From Deroplatys truncata (taxonomy: Eukaryota > Arthropoda > Insecta > Mantodea > Mantidae): a stretch of DNA of 64,000 nucleotides. Shown here in pieces: positions 1 through 9,720 of the stretch. The stretch lies in NCBI GenBank assembly GCA_030765065.1, contig CM060990.1, positions 669,134,118 to 669,198,117 on the forward strand, read 5' to 3'. Numbering within the stretch: position 1 is the first letter of the stretch; every line of letters starts with the position of its first letter. The position numbers and the translations under genes were made by a program. The notes below the pieces were generated by a model. The model did no database searches. It was given only the letters and a program-made list of their open reading frames with translations, and was not told the DNA's origin.

Positions 1-262
1 ATTTTTTTTTAAACTTGGGGCAAAGGCCACCTGAATATACATTTGGGTCGAAGGCTACCGGAAACGGTTTACTATACCTGCGGTTGCAACTACTACAATT
101 TTGGCTCCCCAACAGTTGAAATATAATACAACTCATACTTCAAATAGGCTTTTCCATACGTTTATCAATACAACTCCTTCAATACAATCTACTTTAAATT
201 GACGCCCAAAGCGTGGTGCAAATAAAATAAACAACTCCAAAGTAAAGACAATATCTGCTTCA
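1..262 (+). mobile_element. LTR A1 (3' part; 5' end beyond the window)
   Basis: This is the 3' end of a family A LTR. It matches the ends of copies at 30.4, 34.2, 39.9 and 60.8 kb. It shows the paired TTGGGG-containing units near its start, a CTCCCCAACAG unit near 105, and a PBS-like unit (TTGACGCCCAAAGCGTGGTGC-like) at 199-219. It ends in CTTCA at 262, followed by AAGT, which would be one target duplication if the other lies left of the window. It sits inside a D repeat, because D sequence resumes immediately afterwards. Confidence 0.8.
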
Positions 263-515
263 AAGTCCTATCGATTGTCAGCTGTTTCTCACGATGTATT
301 GGAAAAAGTATGGATTTTAAGGCCAGCATACAGTGTCCAGTTTTAAAACATTTGGCTATCGCTATTCCCTTCGCATCTATAACGAAATGTCTAATGCAGC
401 TGTTTCCGGAAAGGTTTATCTCGATTAAAATTAAGTAGATAGGAAAATAAACTTTCTTAAGGATAATTTGTATACACGCCAACAAGTGATAGAGGGTAGA
501 GAAAGTCATGTAAAT

Positions 516-1387
516 TGTTGCGGTTTTGTTCGTGTTATCTTATTTGCTGAGCGCCTGTTATTGTTTTACTATTTTTCAATTCTGAGTTCTTTGTCATCCG
601 GCTAGCTAGTATTACTTAGTCGAGCAAATCTCTTGAATAGGGTGTGTAAACGGAAAGGAGTTGTTACTAAAAGTTAACACTGATAAAAGAATTTGTTTTT
701 ACACCTTTATTGCCGTCACACTTCATTAATTTCACATGTTTACTCTTGATACACGCCCGACTGAAACTGTTATATTTTCGAATGTAACTATAATCACTTA
801 TTTGCCGCACATTATTAATTCGAGTATTTCACATTTTGTAACTAACTTTACGACGCGAGAGATTCTGTAGAATTGCGTAACGTGTACTTCGTGAATGATT
901 CTGTTAAACTGCGCGACGTGTAACTCGTGAATGATTCTCTTAAACTGTGCGACGTGTAACGCGTGAATGATTCTCTTAAACTGTGAGTTACCTGCCCCCG
1001 GCTTTAGCATTTATACTCCCTCACCCCGATATGCCTAAACATTATAACAGAGCTGCTATTGGTTAATAAAGCGCGCCAACATTAGCGTTTATTTTTATAT
1101 CCAATAAAAATTACGAACACATATGCTCTAGGGTAGATATTCCCTCCATTTCTAAAGAAAAGCGCGCTACTCTGACGTCATGTGTTTGTCTCTTCTAATT
1201 GATAAACAACTCACCCCCTCGCTCATTGTTACCCGCTCCTATTGTCAGTTTCAGTGAGGCCGTGTAAACTTATTTCCTAATAATGCTTATAATTAACAAA
1301 CATCTCAAATCATTGTCATACAATAATGTTAATTTACACTACAATCATTCTGGCATTCACAGTGTTGTGATATAAAATACTGCCTCA
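516..1387 (-). mobile_element. LTR B1, solo, TSD AAAT
   Basis: A family B LTR in reverse orientation: read on the minus strand it starts TGAGGCAGTATTTT at 1387. The 4-bp duplication AAAT is at 512-515 and 1388-1391. It contains two CCAAT-type boxes (ATTGG near 1058, CCAAT near 1102) and the conserved block TCACCCCCTCGC near 1212. The left end keeps only degenerate PBS-like remains (GAGCGCC near 550). It was inserted into repeat D1. No internal retrotransposon region is attached, so it is a solo LTR. Confidence 0.85.
865..985. repeat. 36-bp tandem array inside LTR B1
   Basis: The phrase GTGAATGATTCT recurs at 891, 927 and 963, an exact 36-bp period, with a partial earlier unit. Each unit contains an (A/G)CGTGTA core. 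The equivalent array in B4 has four units with the same period. Confidence 0.85.
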
Positions 1388-1425
1388 AAATGTAACATAT
1401 CATGTTTTAAGTTATATAGTAGCAC

Positions 1426-2477
1426 AGAAATATTAAGAACCGCCGTTATATACTGCTGGGCCAATGACAGCACAGATTTCTGATATAGCAATTAGTGAAC
1501 ATAATACGATACCTTATACATTCAATAATGTACACACACTCATGTTTTTAACTCTTTATATACAGCTTTGCAGCATTTCATCAACCTGGACGAAACTTTG
1601 AGTACTTACCGCCGCATCTTTATTTTCAGTCCCTTACTCTTAGAATGGTGTTAAGTGTCGTCTTTCAGTAATAACAACGTAAGAGTAACCAAGAATAAAT
1701 CAAGGTCATTCGTGACAAAACTAGAGATGGTGTACGGGTTTGAAAAAAACAAATTTCGTCCCTTATGCAACACATTATTAGTGATTTCATTCAGACAGAT
1801 ATCGAATAGAGAGTTGAATCGATAGTAGCGGTCTCAATTACCTGTATGGGTGTGGTAGAGTGGCTATGAGCAGCATTCTTGAACAGTACTGTGGTATGGA
1901 GTCAATGGCACTCTCTACTGGCTTCTGTAGCCCTGTATGGTACGTAGAAGCTCTAATGGCTCCATTCACTTTGTTTAATCAACTTTCCCTGTGATCTATT
2001 GTATGCTAGATGCTTTCATGTATATCAGACTCCTAAACAAATATGCCTCTTATGTGAACATCTGCTATTCGACGCGAAAAATCACCGAACCAGTATCAAT
2101 ATGTATGAGCTAACAAAGATATGTTGGCCGATGGACGGAGTTGCACTATGAGCGTTTAACAGGGAAGGGAGCTTTAGGGCAAATTGTATCTGTCAAAGGC
2201 AGTTAATATCATAATGAGGTACTTAGCTGCACAGAGTCGTAAAGTAGCGATTCTACACATCACCAACCTTTTATTTCTAGACAAAAATTTAAGATATTTA
2301 TTTCTAACCATTAAATTGAAGAGATTAATGACATACTACATCACTATTTTAAGGCACAGATGATGGACTTTTACCCCTCCCCCCATAAATGTTACATTCA
2401 CATTAATTTCCCTACCCGCCTTTAGTTTATTTTTATTCAGCTTCTACAAATTATCCCTGACGAAGTTGGAAACGTAG
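1426..2477. other. unrecognised stretch
   Basis: No reading frame, tRNA-like promoter or match to the other repeats in the window was recognised. Probably old repeat or intergenic sequence. Confidence 0.5.
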
Positions 2478-2585
2478 AATCAGACGACTGAAAAATTCAA
2501 TGTCACAGCTGGGATTTGAATCATGGATCTCCAGATTTCCGTCCGCTTGCTCTAACTACTATAATGAAGCCCGGGACTTAAACTA
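2478..2585 (-). mobile_element. SINE P, reverse copy
   Basis: On the minus strand this is a tRNA-like module ending in the family P signature (CATTGAATTTTTCAGT type). A B-box-like GGATTTGAATCATGG (reverse GATTCAAATCC) lies near 2512-2526. It faces a forward P copy directly downstream, making an inverted pair. Confidence 0.55.
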
Positions 2586-2815
2586 CTTACAGCAATGTAA
2601 GTCGCCATTGTGGTAATCATACCAAAACAATTTGAAATCTTATTGTGGTTCACCAGAAAAAATGCCAGTCAGTTTGAGAATTTAATGTCCTACAGGCATG
2701 TTTCCATGGTAGCCCAGTGGGTAGAGCAACCGGGAGATCCGTGGTTCAAGTCCCGGCTATGGCATTACATTTTTCAGTTGTCAGCTTCTACCTTTCCTAA
2801 CTCGTCCTACCATAT
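2586..2815 (+). mobile_element. SINE P, forward copy
   Basis: Shares with copies at 21.0 and 28.1 kb the order AAGTCGCCAT, AATTcAATGcCC, GGCATGTT, an A-box-like TGGTAGCCCAGTGGGTAGAG, a B-box-like GGTTCAAGTCC, CGGCTATGGCATT, then TTTTTCAGTTGT. This is the layout of a tRNA-derived SINE with an unrelated leader before the tRNA-like part. Confidence 0.65.
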
Positions 2816-2918
2816 GGCTGTTGAAGAACAATTAATTCATATTCTTAACAAAGTTTTCGTCTTCCTATTGGCTTAATGTAAGTCAATCTAGATAAGTATT
2901 TGCGGAAACAATTCAATT

Positions 2919-3782
2919 AAACATGTACAGTAATGTTATGTGAATGCATTACGTAATTTGATAATGTAGGAGCTGTGAGAATAATAAGTTTAAAGTTGCT
3001 AACAATGAGGTAACCTTGAGGCAATAATGAGTAAGGAAGTTTAAATGCTACTAGTTATTATTAGAGCAGCAATAATGTAGATTCTTGAGACAGTTTATAA
3101 AATAGCCAATGAACAACCAGAAAAAGCTTTAGTTAAATGAAGGTATTCTATTGGACTAGCATCAGCCAATCAGAGACTTGAAATACAGAAATCTACAAAT
3201 TTAGGCGGTGGAAAACAGTTCAGTTGCCTGCAGACAGTGATTGTAACCGGATGCGTGATGCGTCCTCGAGAAATATAATACGTATTCGTGTGAGACGAAA
3301 ATAGTTTACGTGTTAAAAAGTGCAAGTGGTTCATAAAAGAATCCCACAGCTCTCTATATAGTGAAGTGTTAAATAATTTGTGTCAAGGATTAATAAAAAG
3401 GAGTGAATTAAAACTTAAAATCTGTGTAAGCCTACATTCTTGTCGCACCCTGCCAAGACTTCCATGTCTCTAACAATAATACTGACGCAGCCGAGGCAAA
3501 CATAAATATATAATATCTAAAGAAACAGTCAAATTACAAAGCTATTATTTTTAAACTTGGGGCAAAGGCCTCCTGAAAGTACATTTGGGGTGAAGGCTAC
3601 CGGAAACCAGACACCATACGTTCGGTTGCAACTATTACAAGTTTGGCTCCCCAACAGTTGATATACAATAAACTCCTTCAATACAAACTACTTCAAATTG
3701 ACGCCCAAAGCGTGGTGCAAATAACGTAATAATACTCCTACTTCAAATCGGCTTTTCTGTACGTGAAGCAACTACTTCTTCA
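2919..3782 (+). mobile_element. LTR A2, lacking its first ~150 bp, flanked by AATT
   Basis: Family A LTR body: CCAAT boxes near 3110 and 3160, AATAAA near 3393, the paired TTGGGG units near 3558-3600, and a PBS-like unit at 3698-3718. It ends CTTCTTCA at 3782. AATT occurs just before (2915-2918) and after (3783-3786), as a target duplication would, although about 150 bp of the normal 5' end is missing. Either a deletion began exactly at the junction or the match is chance (1 in 256). Confidence 0.75.
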
Positions 3783-4117
3783 AATTACACATTGCATTGT
3801 AGGCACAACGGGGATAGACAGATGTTTAAAACTGGTCCCCTTTGCTGGCCTTGAAATACCATAGTCTTTACATGATATCGCGTGAAACAACCGAACAGCG
3901 ACAACAGTTTTAAAAAATGATAACGTGTTAAAACATTTAAAGTAGAAATAACGTATATCATGGGGTTTGGCGATTCTAGATAAAAGTGAAATAAAATGTG
4001 TTTTTTAAAGGGTTCTAAAGTTGTTTTATAGTCTGTCTTTGTCTATCTCTTATGGTTTGCCCGTTATACAAATTATTATACAAAATTCCCTCCGAATGAA
4101 GAGGATTTCAGAGGCTA

Positions 4118-4408
4118 GTCTTACTCTGTGGTCTAGGGGTACCATGCTGGCCTCTAGGTTCCGAGGTCGGGATCAAGTTCGGCAGGGGCGATGGATTTTT
4201 GCGGGAATAACAATCCATAGCATGGCTTCCTTTACAGGGGAAGTAAAGCCGGTGCTCCCGTGTCGTATATTTACGGCACATAAAGGAACCTCAAACCTAA
4301 TAGAGGTCTCGGAACAAAATTTCCGGTCTTTCAAGCGCAATATAGAATGGTACGCTAAGGACCATAGCGGTTCAAGGGCGTCCGTAGATAAATCTCAATT
4401 TAATTTAA
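4118..4408 (+). mobile_element. SINE E1, 11-bp TSD
   Basis: A 291-bp tRNA-derived SINE. The tRNA-like head has an A-box-like GTGGTCTAGGGGTACCATG and a degenerate B box. The body follows (TTTACGGCACATAAA, CCGGTCTTTCA) and the AT-rich tail is CTCAATTTAATTTAATT. It is flanked by TTCAGAGGCTA at 4107-4117 and 4409-4419, the hallmark of LINE-driven target-primed insertion. It is inserted in repeat D5. Confidence 0.88.
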
Positions 4409-4690
4409 TTCAGAGGCTATTACCGGAAAAATTCAGCATATAAATTTTGTCATGTTACTATCTTAAATATATGATATCTTAATCTAAATTGTTTGAGCTA
4501 TTTGAGAAAATGAAAAATATCGAAGATTTTTTCCTGTAAAGTGTACTTTGTTTTGAGGAGATTTTTCTTGAAAATCTTTGAGTCGCATCTTTGGAAGGTA
4601 CTGAACTTAAATGCCAAGTTTTGTATTTATGGAACATTTTGTTTTAGAGTTATGTTGTTCAATAGCACACAAGTGCACAGACAGACACGT

Positions 4691-5819
4691 ACAAAGAGCG
4701 CCAAAGAAAATCTCACTGCACCTCGCGTCTACGTCACATCATTTATCGTTGTATGTGGCCTTGCGAATCCATGGCCATTTCATTAGTTGTTTTAGCCACG
4801 GTGCAAGGATGCGCCAGTCCTTCAAAACGACGTAGAAACGAAATATACGTTTACACTCTCGATCTATTGGCTAAAAGAGAAAGAGGTAGAGTGAGTGCAT
4901 TCAGTTTGTCATACAGACCTCTTATAGTGATAGGTAGCCCATACTTATCGGCTAGTGCAGGACACGCCTTTGAAAGGATTAAAGGTTAAGGGGAAAACTT
5001 GATGAGGCTCAGGTTAGCGAAATGTAGAATGTGTAGTGTGAGAAGATTTTCAAATTAAAGCTTGAAAGGTATCAATTAAATACATAGCAATACTTTAAAA
5101 CAAAAAATAAACGGAACTGTATTCTCACAGTGGTATCAATGCTTTTTGCTGCATAGAAGAAAACATAACTAACTAATAAATAATTAAATAAAGCAGCATA
5201 TTTCCCTTTCATTCAAACTATAATTGCTTAATATACCTTTTCTAACATATTGCTGATCTTAGGAACTCAACGGGATTGTAGACAAAAATATAACCCAAGT
5301 TTATTGCCATAATATGTATGTCATATTCGGTAAACCATATACATATATACATTTATCTCTAGTTTCTATACATGATCAGTCAATTATAACAAAAGAGTAA
5401 TTTGCATTTAGTAAACTAATATCATCAGCTGAGGATGTTTTACGGGGAGTGCCCACTTTCTGCCGAGTATGTAGACCGTCTTCCCCACTTTCCTGGAATA
5501 TTTTTATCCAGTAATTTACTATAAAATACTTTTATGCACTGCCATTGCAATTGCTGTAACAGTGCGACCAGCATCCCACATACCCACGATACGTCCACGA
5601 GTAATTTCTCTAGTATACGGCATGACTGGTTCTGAGACAATAAACATGTTTTTGTTTCAATAACACCAGTAAAAGCAAAGGCATCAACCTCCCCTCTTTT
5701 CCCCCTTATTGCTGTGTTATCATGTCACCACGCTCTGTGATAGGTAAGATGAAGGACAAGCCTAAAAAGAACCCAGAAAACGATACAAAATCCGCCTAAG
5801 ATTTTCTTTGGTGCTGTTT
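4691..5819. mobile_element. TIR element J (non-autonomous DNA transposon), 4-bp flank GTAC
   Basis: The left end AAAGAGCGCCAAAGAAAATC and the inverted right end (AAACAGCACCAAAGAAAATC when reversed) match at 18 of 20 positions. Both are flanked by GTAC (4687-4690 and 5820-5823). Repeat D5 continues on both sides, so the 1129-bp insert is well bounded. No transposase reading frame is visible. GTAC is palindromic, so it could also be part of the inverted repeat. Superfamily unassigned; 4-bp duplications occur in several. Confidence 0.75.
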
Positions 5820-6100
5820 GTACCCACTTTTTTTCTAGTAATGCCTTTTGGATTCAGAGGTCCCAAAACATGTATTTCTGGTGAACCTCGATATCGAAAT
5901 TTTGGGTGGAATACAATACTTCCTTTTGCCCACTATAGGTAGATGGCAGAGAAACTAAAAAGTGCATCTTACGGAAGGAGCTATGTACTTGTAAGACTTC
6001 ATAACCATTGTATTATGTATCGATACTGTAAATTTGCGGGGGGATAAAGCTTCCAGAAGGCTCTAATTATCTCACGACAGCGTGCTGGCAAGCGGCGATT

Positions 6101-6408
6101 GTCGTCCTCCGTGGACTACGTGGACTAGTGGTACCGTTCCAGCCTCTGGTTCCCAAGGTCGCGGGTTCAAACCCAGCGGAGGGCGATGGATTTTTTCGGG
6201 CGTAAAAATCCTTAGCATGGCTTCCTTCGGAAGGGAAGTAAAGCCGGTGGTCCCGTGTCGTACATTTACGGCACGTGAAAGAACCTCAAGCCAAATAAAC
6301 AGGCCTCTGAGCAAAAGTAACGGTCTTTCACGCCCAATATAAAATGGGACGCTAAGGACCATAGTAGTTAAAGAGCTTCCATAAATAAAACTAAACTTAA
6401 TTTAATTT
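6101..6408 (+). mobile_element. SINE E2, TSD AAGCGGCG(A/G)TT
   Basis: The best-preserved E copy (308 bp): head GTCGTCCTCCGTGG, a B box GCGGGTTCAAACCC near 6162-6175, the body with GTCGTACATTTACGGCACGT, and the tail ACTTAATTTAATTT. Duplications lie at 6090-6100 and 6409-6419. The A-box region carries a short local duplication (GTGGACTAC / GTGGACTAG). Confidence 0.88.
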
Positions 6409-6589
6409 AAGCGGCGGTTATCTTGTTTACTCGGACCGCCGGAAACAAACTTCCGATAACATTGCGTCTTAGCCACTGCGTGACAATGGCTTCTCTACCT
6501 ACTAGGTACGTGATAGAGGAAGTAAAAATGAACTGCATATTCTGAATGTTTTGCGAATAGGACCGCTTCATTCTAAATGACTGCTGTAT

Positions 6590-7005
6590 AATTGGTAAAC
6601 CTTAAGTAGACAAAATCTTACTATATAAAATTTTCTCTCTCTTTAAAGCACAGAATTTGTCAAATAAAATTTTGGTGACGTTAACCATTTCTGAATATTC
6701 TTTGTTATTGTTTTGGATTTTCAAATACTTATACTTTTTTCAAGTTGTAGGTTGCTTTCGTTTTTCTCACTGGTTATGCAAAAGCGTCGAATTTAAAAAC
6801 CACCACATAGCGACCTGCTTTCTAAAAATCTTATTATCGCTTTAGCCTACTATATCCTTCTTATACTATGTGTAAATGTGTAATAAAGCTTTATCTCTAT
6901 TAACATAGAAGTAGATAGAAGAATAAGCCTTTTAAAAATAGTTTGTAGAATAGTGAGGAGAGAAAGTTATGTGAGTGCAACATATTCGATTTTTACTTTC
7001 TCTAC
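6590..7005 (-). repeat. D2, dispersed repeat D fragment
   Basis: Aligns with 12.95-13.35 kb and, reversed, with 59.15-59.6 kb (CTATCGCTTTAGCCTA, TAGTTTGTAGAATAGTG, ATGTGAGTGCAACAT). It runs straight into D3 at the sequence TTTTTACTTTCTCTACT. Confidence 0.65.
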
Positions 7006-8150
7006 TGCTTACCTGTAGGTATTAAGTAGCGAAGTATTGTCGTCCTCCATGGTCTAGGGTTACCTCTAGTTCCCTAGGTCGCGGGTTCATACACGACGTA
7101 GAGCCATACTAAGGATTTATTGCGCGTAAAAATCCTTAGTATGGCTTCCTTCGGAGGGAAAGTAAAGCCGGAGGTCCCGTGCCCTAGGTTTACGGCACGT
7201 AAAAGAACCTCAAGCCTGGGACAAATTTCCTGTCTTTCACGCCCAACATAGAATGGTACGCTAAGAGCCATAGCAATTAAGGACCTCTATAAATAAAACT
7301 CAAATTAATAGGAAGTGATGCATTTCACCCAAACATTTGATACAAATATTTCACCGGAAATGCACATTTTTATGCTCCCTGTATCCAAAACAAGCAGTGT
7401 ATGTGTGACCGTGAACAGTTTAACGTAAAACCCAAATTCGAAAAAATAAGATACTTGGTAATTAAGTCCAGTACCTTCCAAAGATGTGACACGAAGATTT
7501 TCAAGAAAATCCCCCAACGCAAATTTTCCCTTAAATGGAACGTTTTTTTTTAAATTATCGATGTTCTCAAAAATGGCTCCAAGGGTTTTAGTTAAAATAA
7601 CATACATAAAAGGTATTAACATGTCAAATAAAATACATATCTTCAATTTTCTGGGAATAGCCTGCAAAATTCTATTTACTCGGAAGGACATTTATATAAT
7701 TTTATATAACTGGTAAACGTTAAGCGATAGAAGAAAACGAACTGCACAAAACATTTAGACCTCTTTAAAACACAATTTATTCTAATTTACTTTTTGTATC
7801 ATTAACTATTTTCTAGATATCCATTATTAATGGTTTGAAATCTTCTATTTTTTGTCATTCTTATAAAGTCCTTTGACTATTCAGTTGTTTCTTGCGATTG
7901 TATGGATACAGTATGGAATTTTAAGCCCAGCATATAGCGTCCAGTAACATTTGAACTGTTATCTTTGTATCTATAACGAGATGTGTAACGTAGCTAATTC
8001 TGCAAACGTTTATCTCAATTAAAATGAAATGGATGGAAAAATAAGCTTTCGTAAGGATAGTTTTTATACCCACCAATCAACGATAGAGGGTGGAGAAATC
8101 CATGTGAATATAACATCAGATTTTTATTTGTAAAATTCCAATTTTTATAC
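6991..8150 (-). repeat. D3, dispersed repeat D, interrupted by SINE E3
   Basis: Begins with TTTTTACTTTCTCTACT, the reverse of the GTAGTAGAGAAAGTAAAAA end at 60.1 kb, and ends near AACATCAGATTTTTATTT. On the minus strand 7305-7691 is open for 128 codons. Related frames appear in the copies at 36.4 and 59.8 kb (shared phrase GDFLENLRV-SLE-T). This could be a decayed coding region or chance conservation of the repeat; function unknown. Confidence 0.65.
7039..7310 (+). mobile_element. SINE E3 within D3
   Basis: E family head GTCGTCCTCCATGGTCTAGG, body and ATAAATAAAACTCAAATTAAT tail, with small internal deletions in the tRNA-like part. Flanks GCGAAGTATT and GGAAGTGATG are only loosely similar, so the duplication is uncertain. 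Confidence 0.8.
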
Positions 8151-8306
8151 AAAACTGAGCTTATCACACTTTGCCGAGCTTGAGGGTACAACGACAGTGT
8201 TTCAGAGTAGGTCTTAGCATAACCTGGGAAAATACTTTCCAAAATTTAAGTATGAAGAATAAACCGCATCGTAAAGAGCATCTAAATTCCGAAAAATGCC
8301 GTATTA

Positions 8307-8883
8307 TGATGTAGCGCCTATGACCAAGATTACTGGGAGGTCAGCGCCAGGCTGAGATAAACAAAGGTAAATCGCGTTTTCGCCAGGCGTAGACATAAAA
8401 AGCGCTATCGGCAGATAACCAGAATTTTCTGGAAGTTTCTTCTCTGGAACGAGTGTTGAGATAATTCTAAAATGTTCTGTGGAAGATTTCATTGCGTATA
8501 TAAGCGAGCGTTCTTGCGAGAGAGTTGAGTTAGTGAGTGCGATTCTGGTGCGACATCAAGTGCGGTTTTACAAGTGAGTTTGTGACAATTGTGACGTGCA
8601 GCGAGTGCTGCTACTGCAGGCAGGAGAGGTTAAATAAATCTTGTGTTCGACTCCCCAGCGAGTGAACCGTTCGGAAGAAGCGGTTATGTCGTGCGTATTG
8701 CATTACTCCACCACGTCAAGAAGGGAAGTGAAGCGACGGGGAAATTGAATAAATTTACATTAGTGAAGTGTCAGTTTGAACTAATTGAACTTCCAATGAA
8801 GTTGAACTAGATAAAAACAGTGAAGTGACATTGAGAACTTAGAGAAGTGACAGTTAAAAAAACTGGACAAAGTCACAATAACA
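8307..8883 (+). mobile_element. LTR C1 of a gypsy-like retrotransposon
   Basis: Homologous to C2 (20.5 kb) and C3 (25.7 kb). The parts in order are: a start near TGATGTAGCGCC, heat-shock-like elements, TATATAAG at 8497, the shared block TTGTGTTCGACTCCCCAG and GAAC-CGTTCGG near 8640-8670, then repeated GTGAAGTGACA-type phrases. Homology with C3 stops near AAAGTCAC-ATA, which I take as the 3' LTR edge within about 10 bp. It is followed by a possible gag fragment, so this may be a 5' LTR. Confidence 0.65.
8421..8504 (+). promoter_or_regulatory. heat-shock-element-like cluster plus TATA box in LTR C1
   Basis: GAATTTTCTGGAAGTTTC at 8422-8439 fits four alternating units GAAnnTTCnnGAAnnTTC, the consensus bound by heat-shock factor trimers. 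A second looser cluster (TTCTGTGGAAGATTTC) lies near 8475-8490, and TATATAAG at 8497. Seen in sequence; heat inducibility is inferred. Confidence 0.6.
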
Positions 8884-8945
8884 GGTGGCTTGTGCAAATA
8901 TCCCTTCGCGCGTTAAGAGTTGCAGAATTCAACGGGCAATTCTAA

Positions 8946-9122
8946 GTAAACGCAGGTCAGTGGGGAACTCGTATTAGTACCCTCAAAACCACCACCACAG
9001 CGGTTCTTAGTAACGTTCATGTGGATACACGCAGACGGTTGGAACGCCTTATCAATCAACAGGTGCAAAATTTCGAACACCTATTCAATGAACGAAGACA
9101 GTATAACAGTACCGTTAGATGA
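8946..9122 (+). pseudogene. possible gag fragment downstream of LTR C1
   Basis: An open frame of 58 codons without its own ATG, ending at TGA 9120-9122. It contains an Arg/Glu-rich helical stretch (DTRRRLERLINQQVQNFEHL) and then FNERRQYN. Position just after an LTR suggests a gag or leader product, but no zinc knuckle is visible and the frame ends where a GAT/AAT microsatellite begins. Low-confidence inference. Confidence 0.3.
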
Positions 9123-9158
9123 TGATGATGATAATAATAATAATAACAATAACATAAC
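9118..9158. repeat. microsatellite (GAT)n(AAT)n
   Basis: Imperfect trinucleotide run directly following the possible gag fragment. Confidence 0.9.
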
Positions 9159-9555
9159 ATTTATAATAGCAAACAAAAAAAATGGCAGCGAACACTGCGT
9201 ACTCTCATGTCTGTCGTTTAAAGTTCATAATATTGGACAAGGACAGCGTAAACACAATTTAAAGATTAGCTATGGGCGGATACGTATAGGTCAAATAAAG
9301 AAATTTTAATTATTTGTCAATCTAAAAATGGAGTTTATTCCCTCGAAAATAAAGCCTGAGTAACTGAGGTGGAAAATATTCTAGGACCTCTTCGGTCTAT
9401 TTTTGTATGAACACGGACAGTACGTTCTAGTGCAGGGGTCTATTTTTGTCTATCATCACGAACTGCACACTCGATTGCAAACCTGGGAAGTGCCTCTCAA
9501 TGAGCGCGATCCGCTCATCGTCTTCGCTGACAATTAAGAGGAGTAGGGGAAGTTC

Positions 9556-9720
9556 GGGTGGCACCGTAGCTCAGTCGGTAGAGCATCTGCCTGCCGTGCA
9601 AGGGGTCTCGGGTTCGATTCCCGGCTGGGAATGGGAATTTTTCTAACCCTATCCTCCTCAGAGTTTGGAGGTATGAGTGAGAGTGTGAATGTATGTGTGT
9701 GTGATTTAATATTTAAAGCC
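9556..9720 (+). mobile_element. tRNA-derived SINE H (not a functional tRNA)
   Basis: Contains a near-perfect D-arm/A box (TAGCTCAGTCGGTAGAGCA) and T-arm/B box (GGGTTCGATTCCCGG) at normal spacing. The acceptor ends do not pair well, and the unit runs on into non-tRNA sequence ending in a GT-rich tail (GTATGTGTGTGTG near 9691). This is the build of a SINE. A real tRNA gene cannot be excluded without a covariance-model scan. Confidence 0.55.

Larger units (their letters stand above)
263..1425 (-). repeat. D1, dispersed repeat D, interrupted by LTR B1
   Basis: Positions 263-515 align with the D copy near 7866-8110 (shared TTTATCTCGATTAAAAT and the GATAGAGGGTAGAGAAA end). The match resumes after B1 at 1388. 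A1 cuts it on the left and B1 on the right. No supported reading frame survives here. Confidence 0.65.
2835..5950 (+). repeat. D5, dispersed repeat D carrying three insertions
   Basis: D sequence is recognisable at 2835-2918, 3783-4117, 4409-4690 and 5820-5950. It ends with the same GTATTTCTGGTGAA / GGGTGGAATACAATACTTCC block as the copies at 36.6 and 60.1 kb. It is broken by LTR A2, SINE E1 and TIR element J, each with its own flanking duplication. D is therefore older than all three. Confidence 0.75.

Noticed and set aside
9556-9640. Functional tRNA gene
   Set aside because: The A and B boxes are good, but the acceptor stem does not pair and the unit continues as a SINE-like body.
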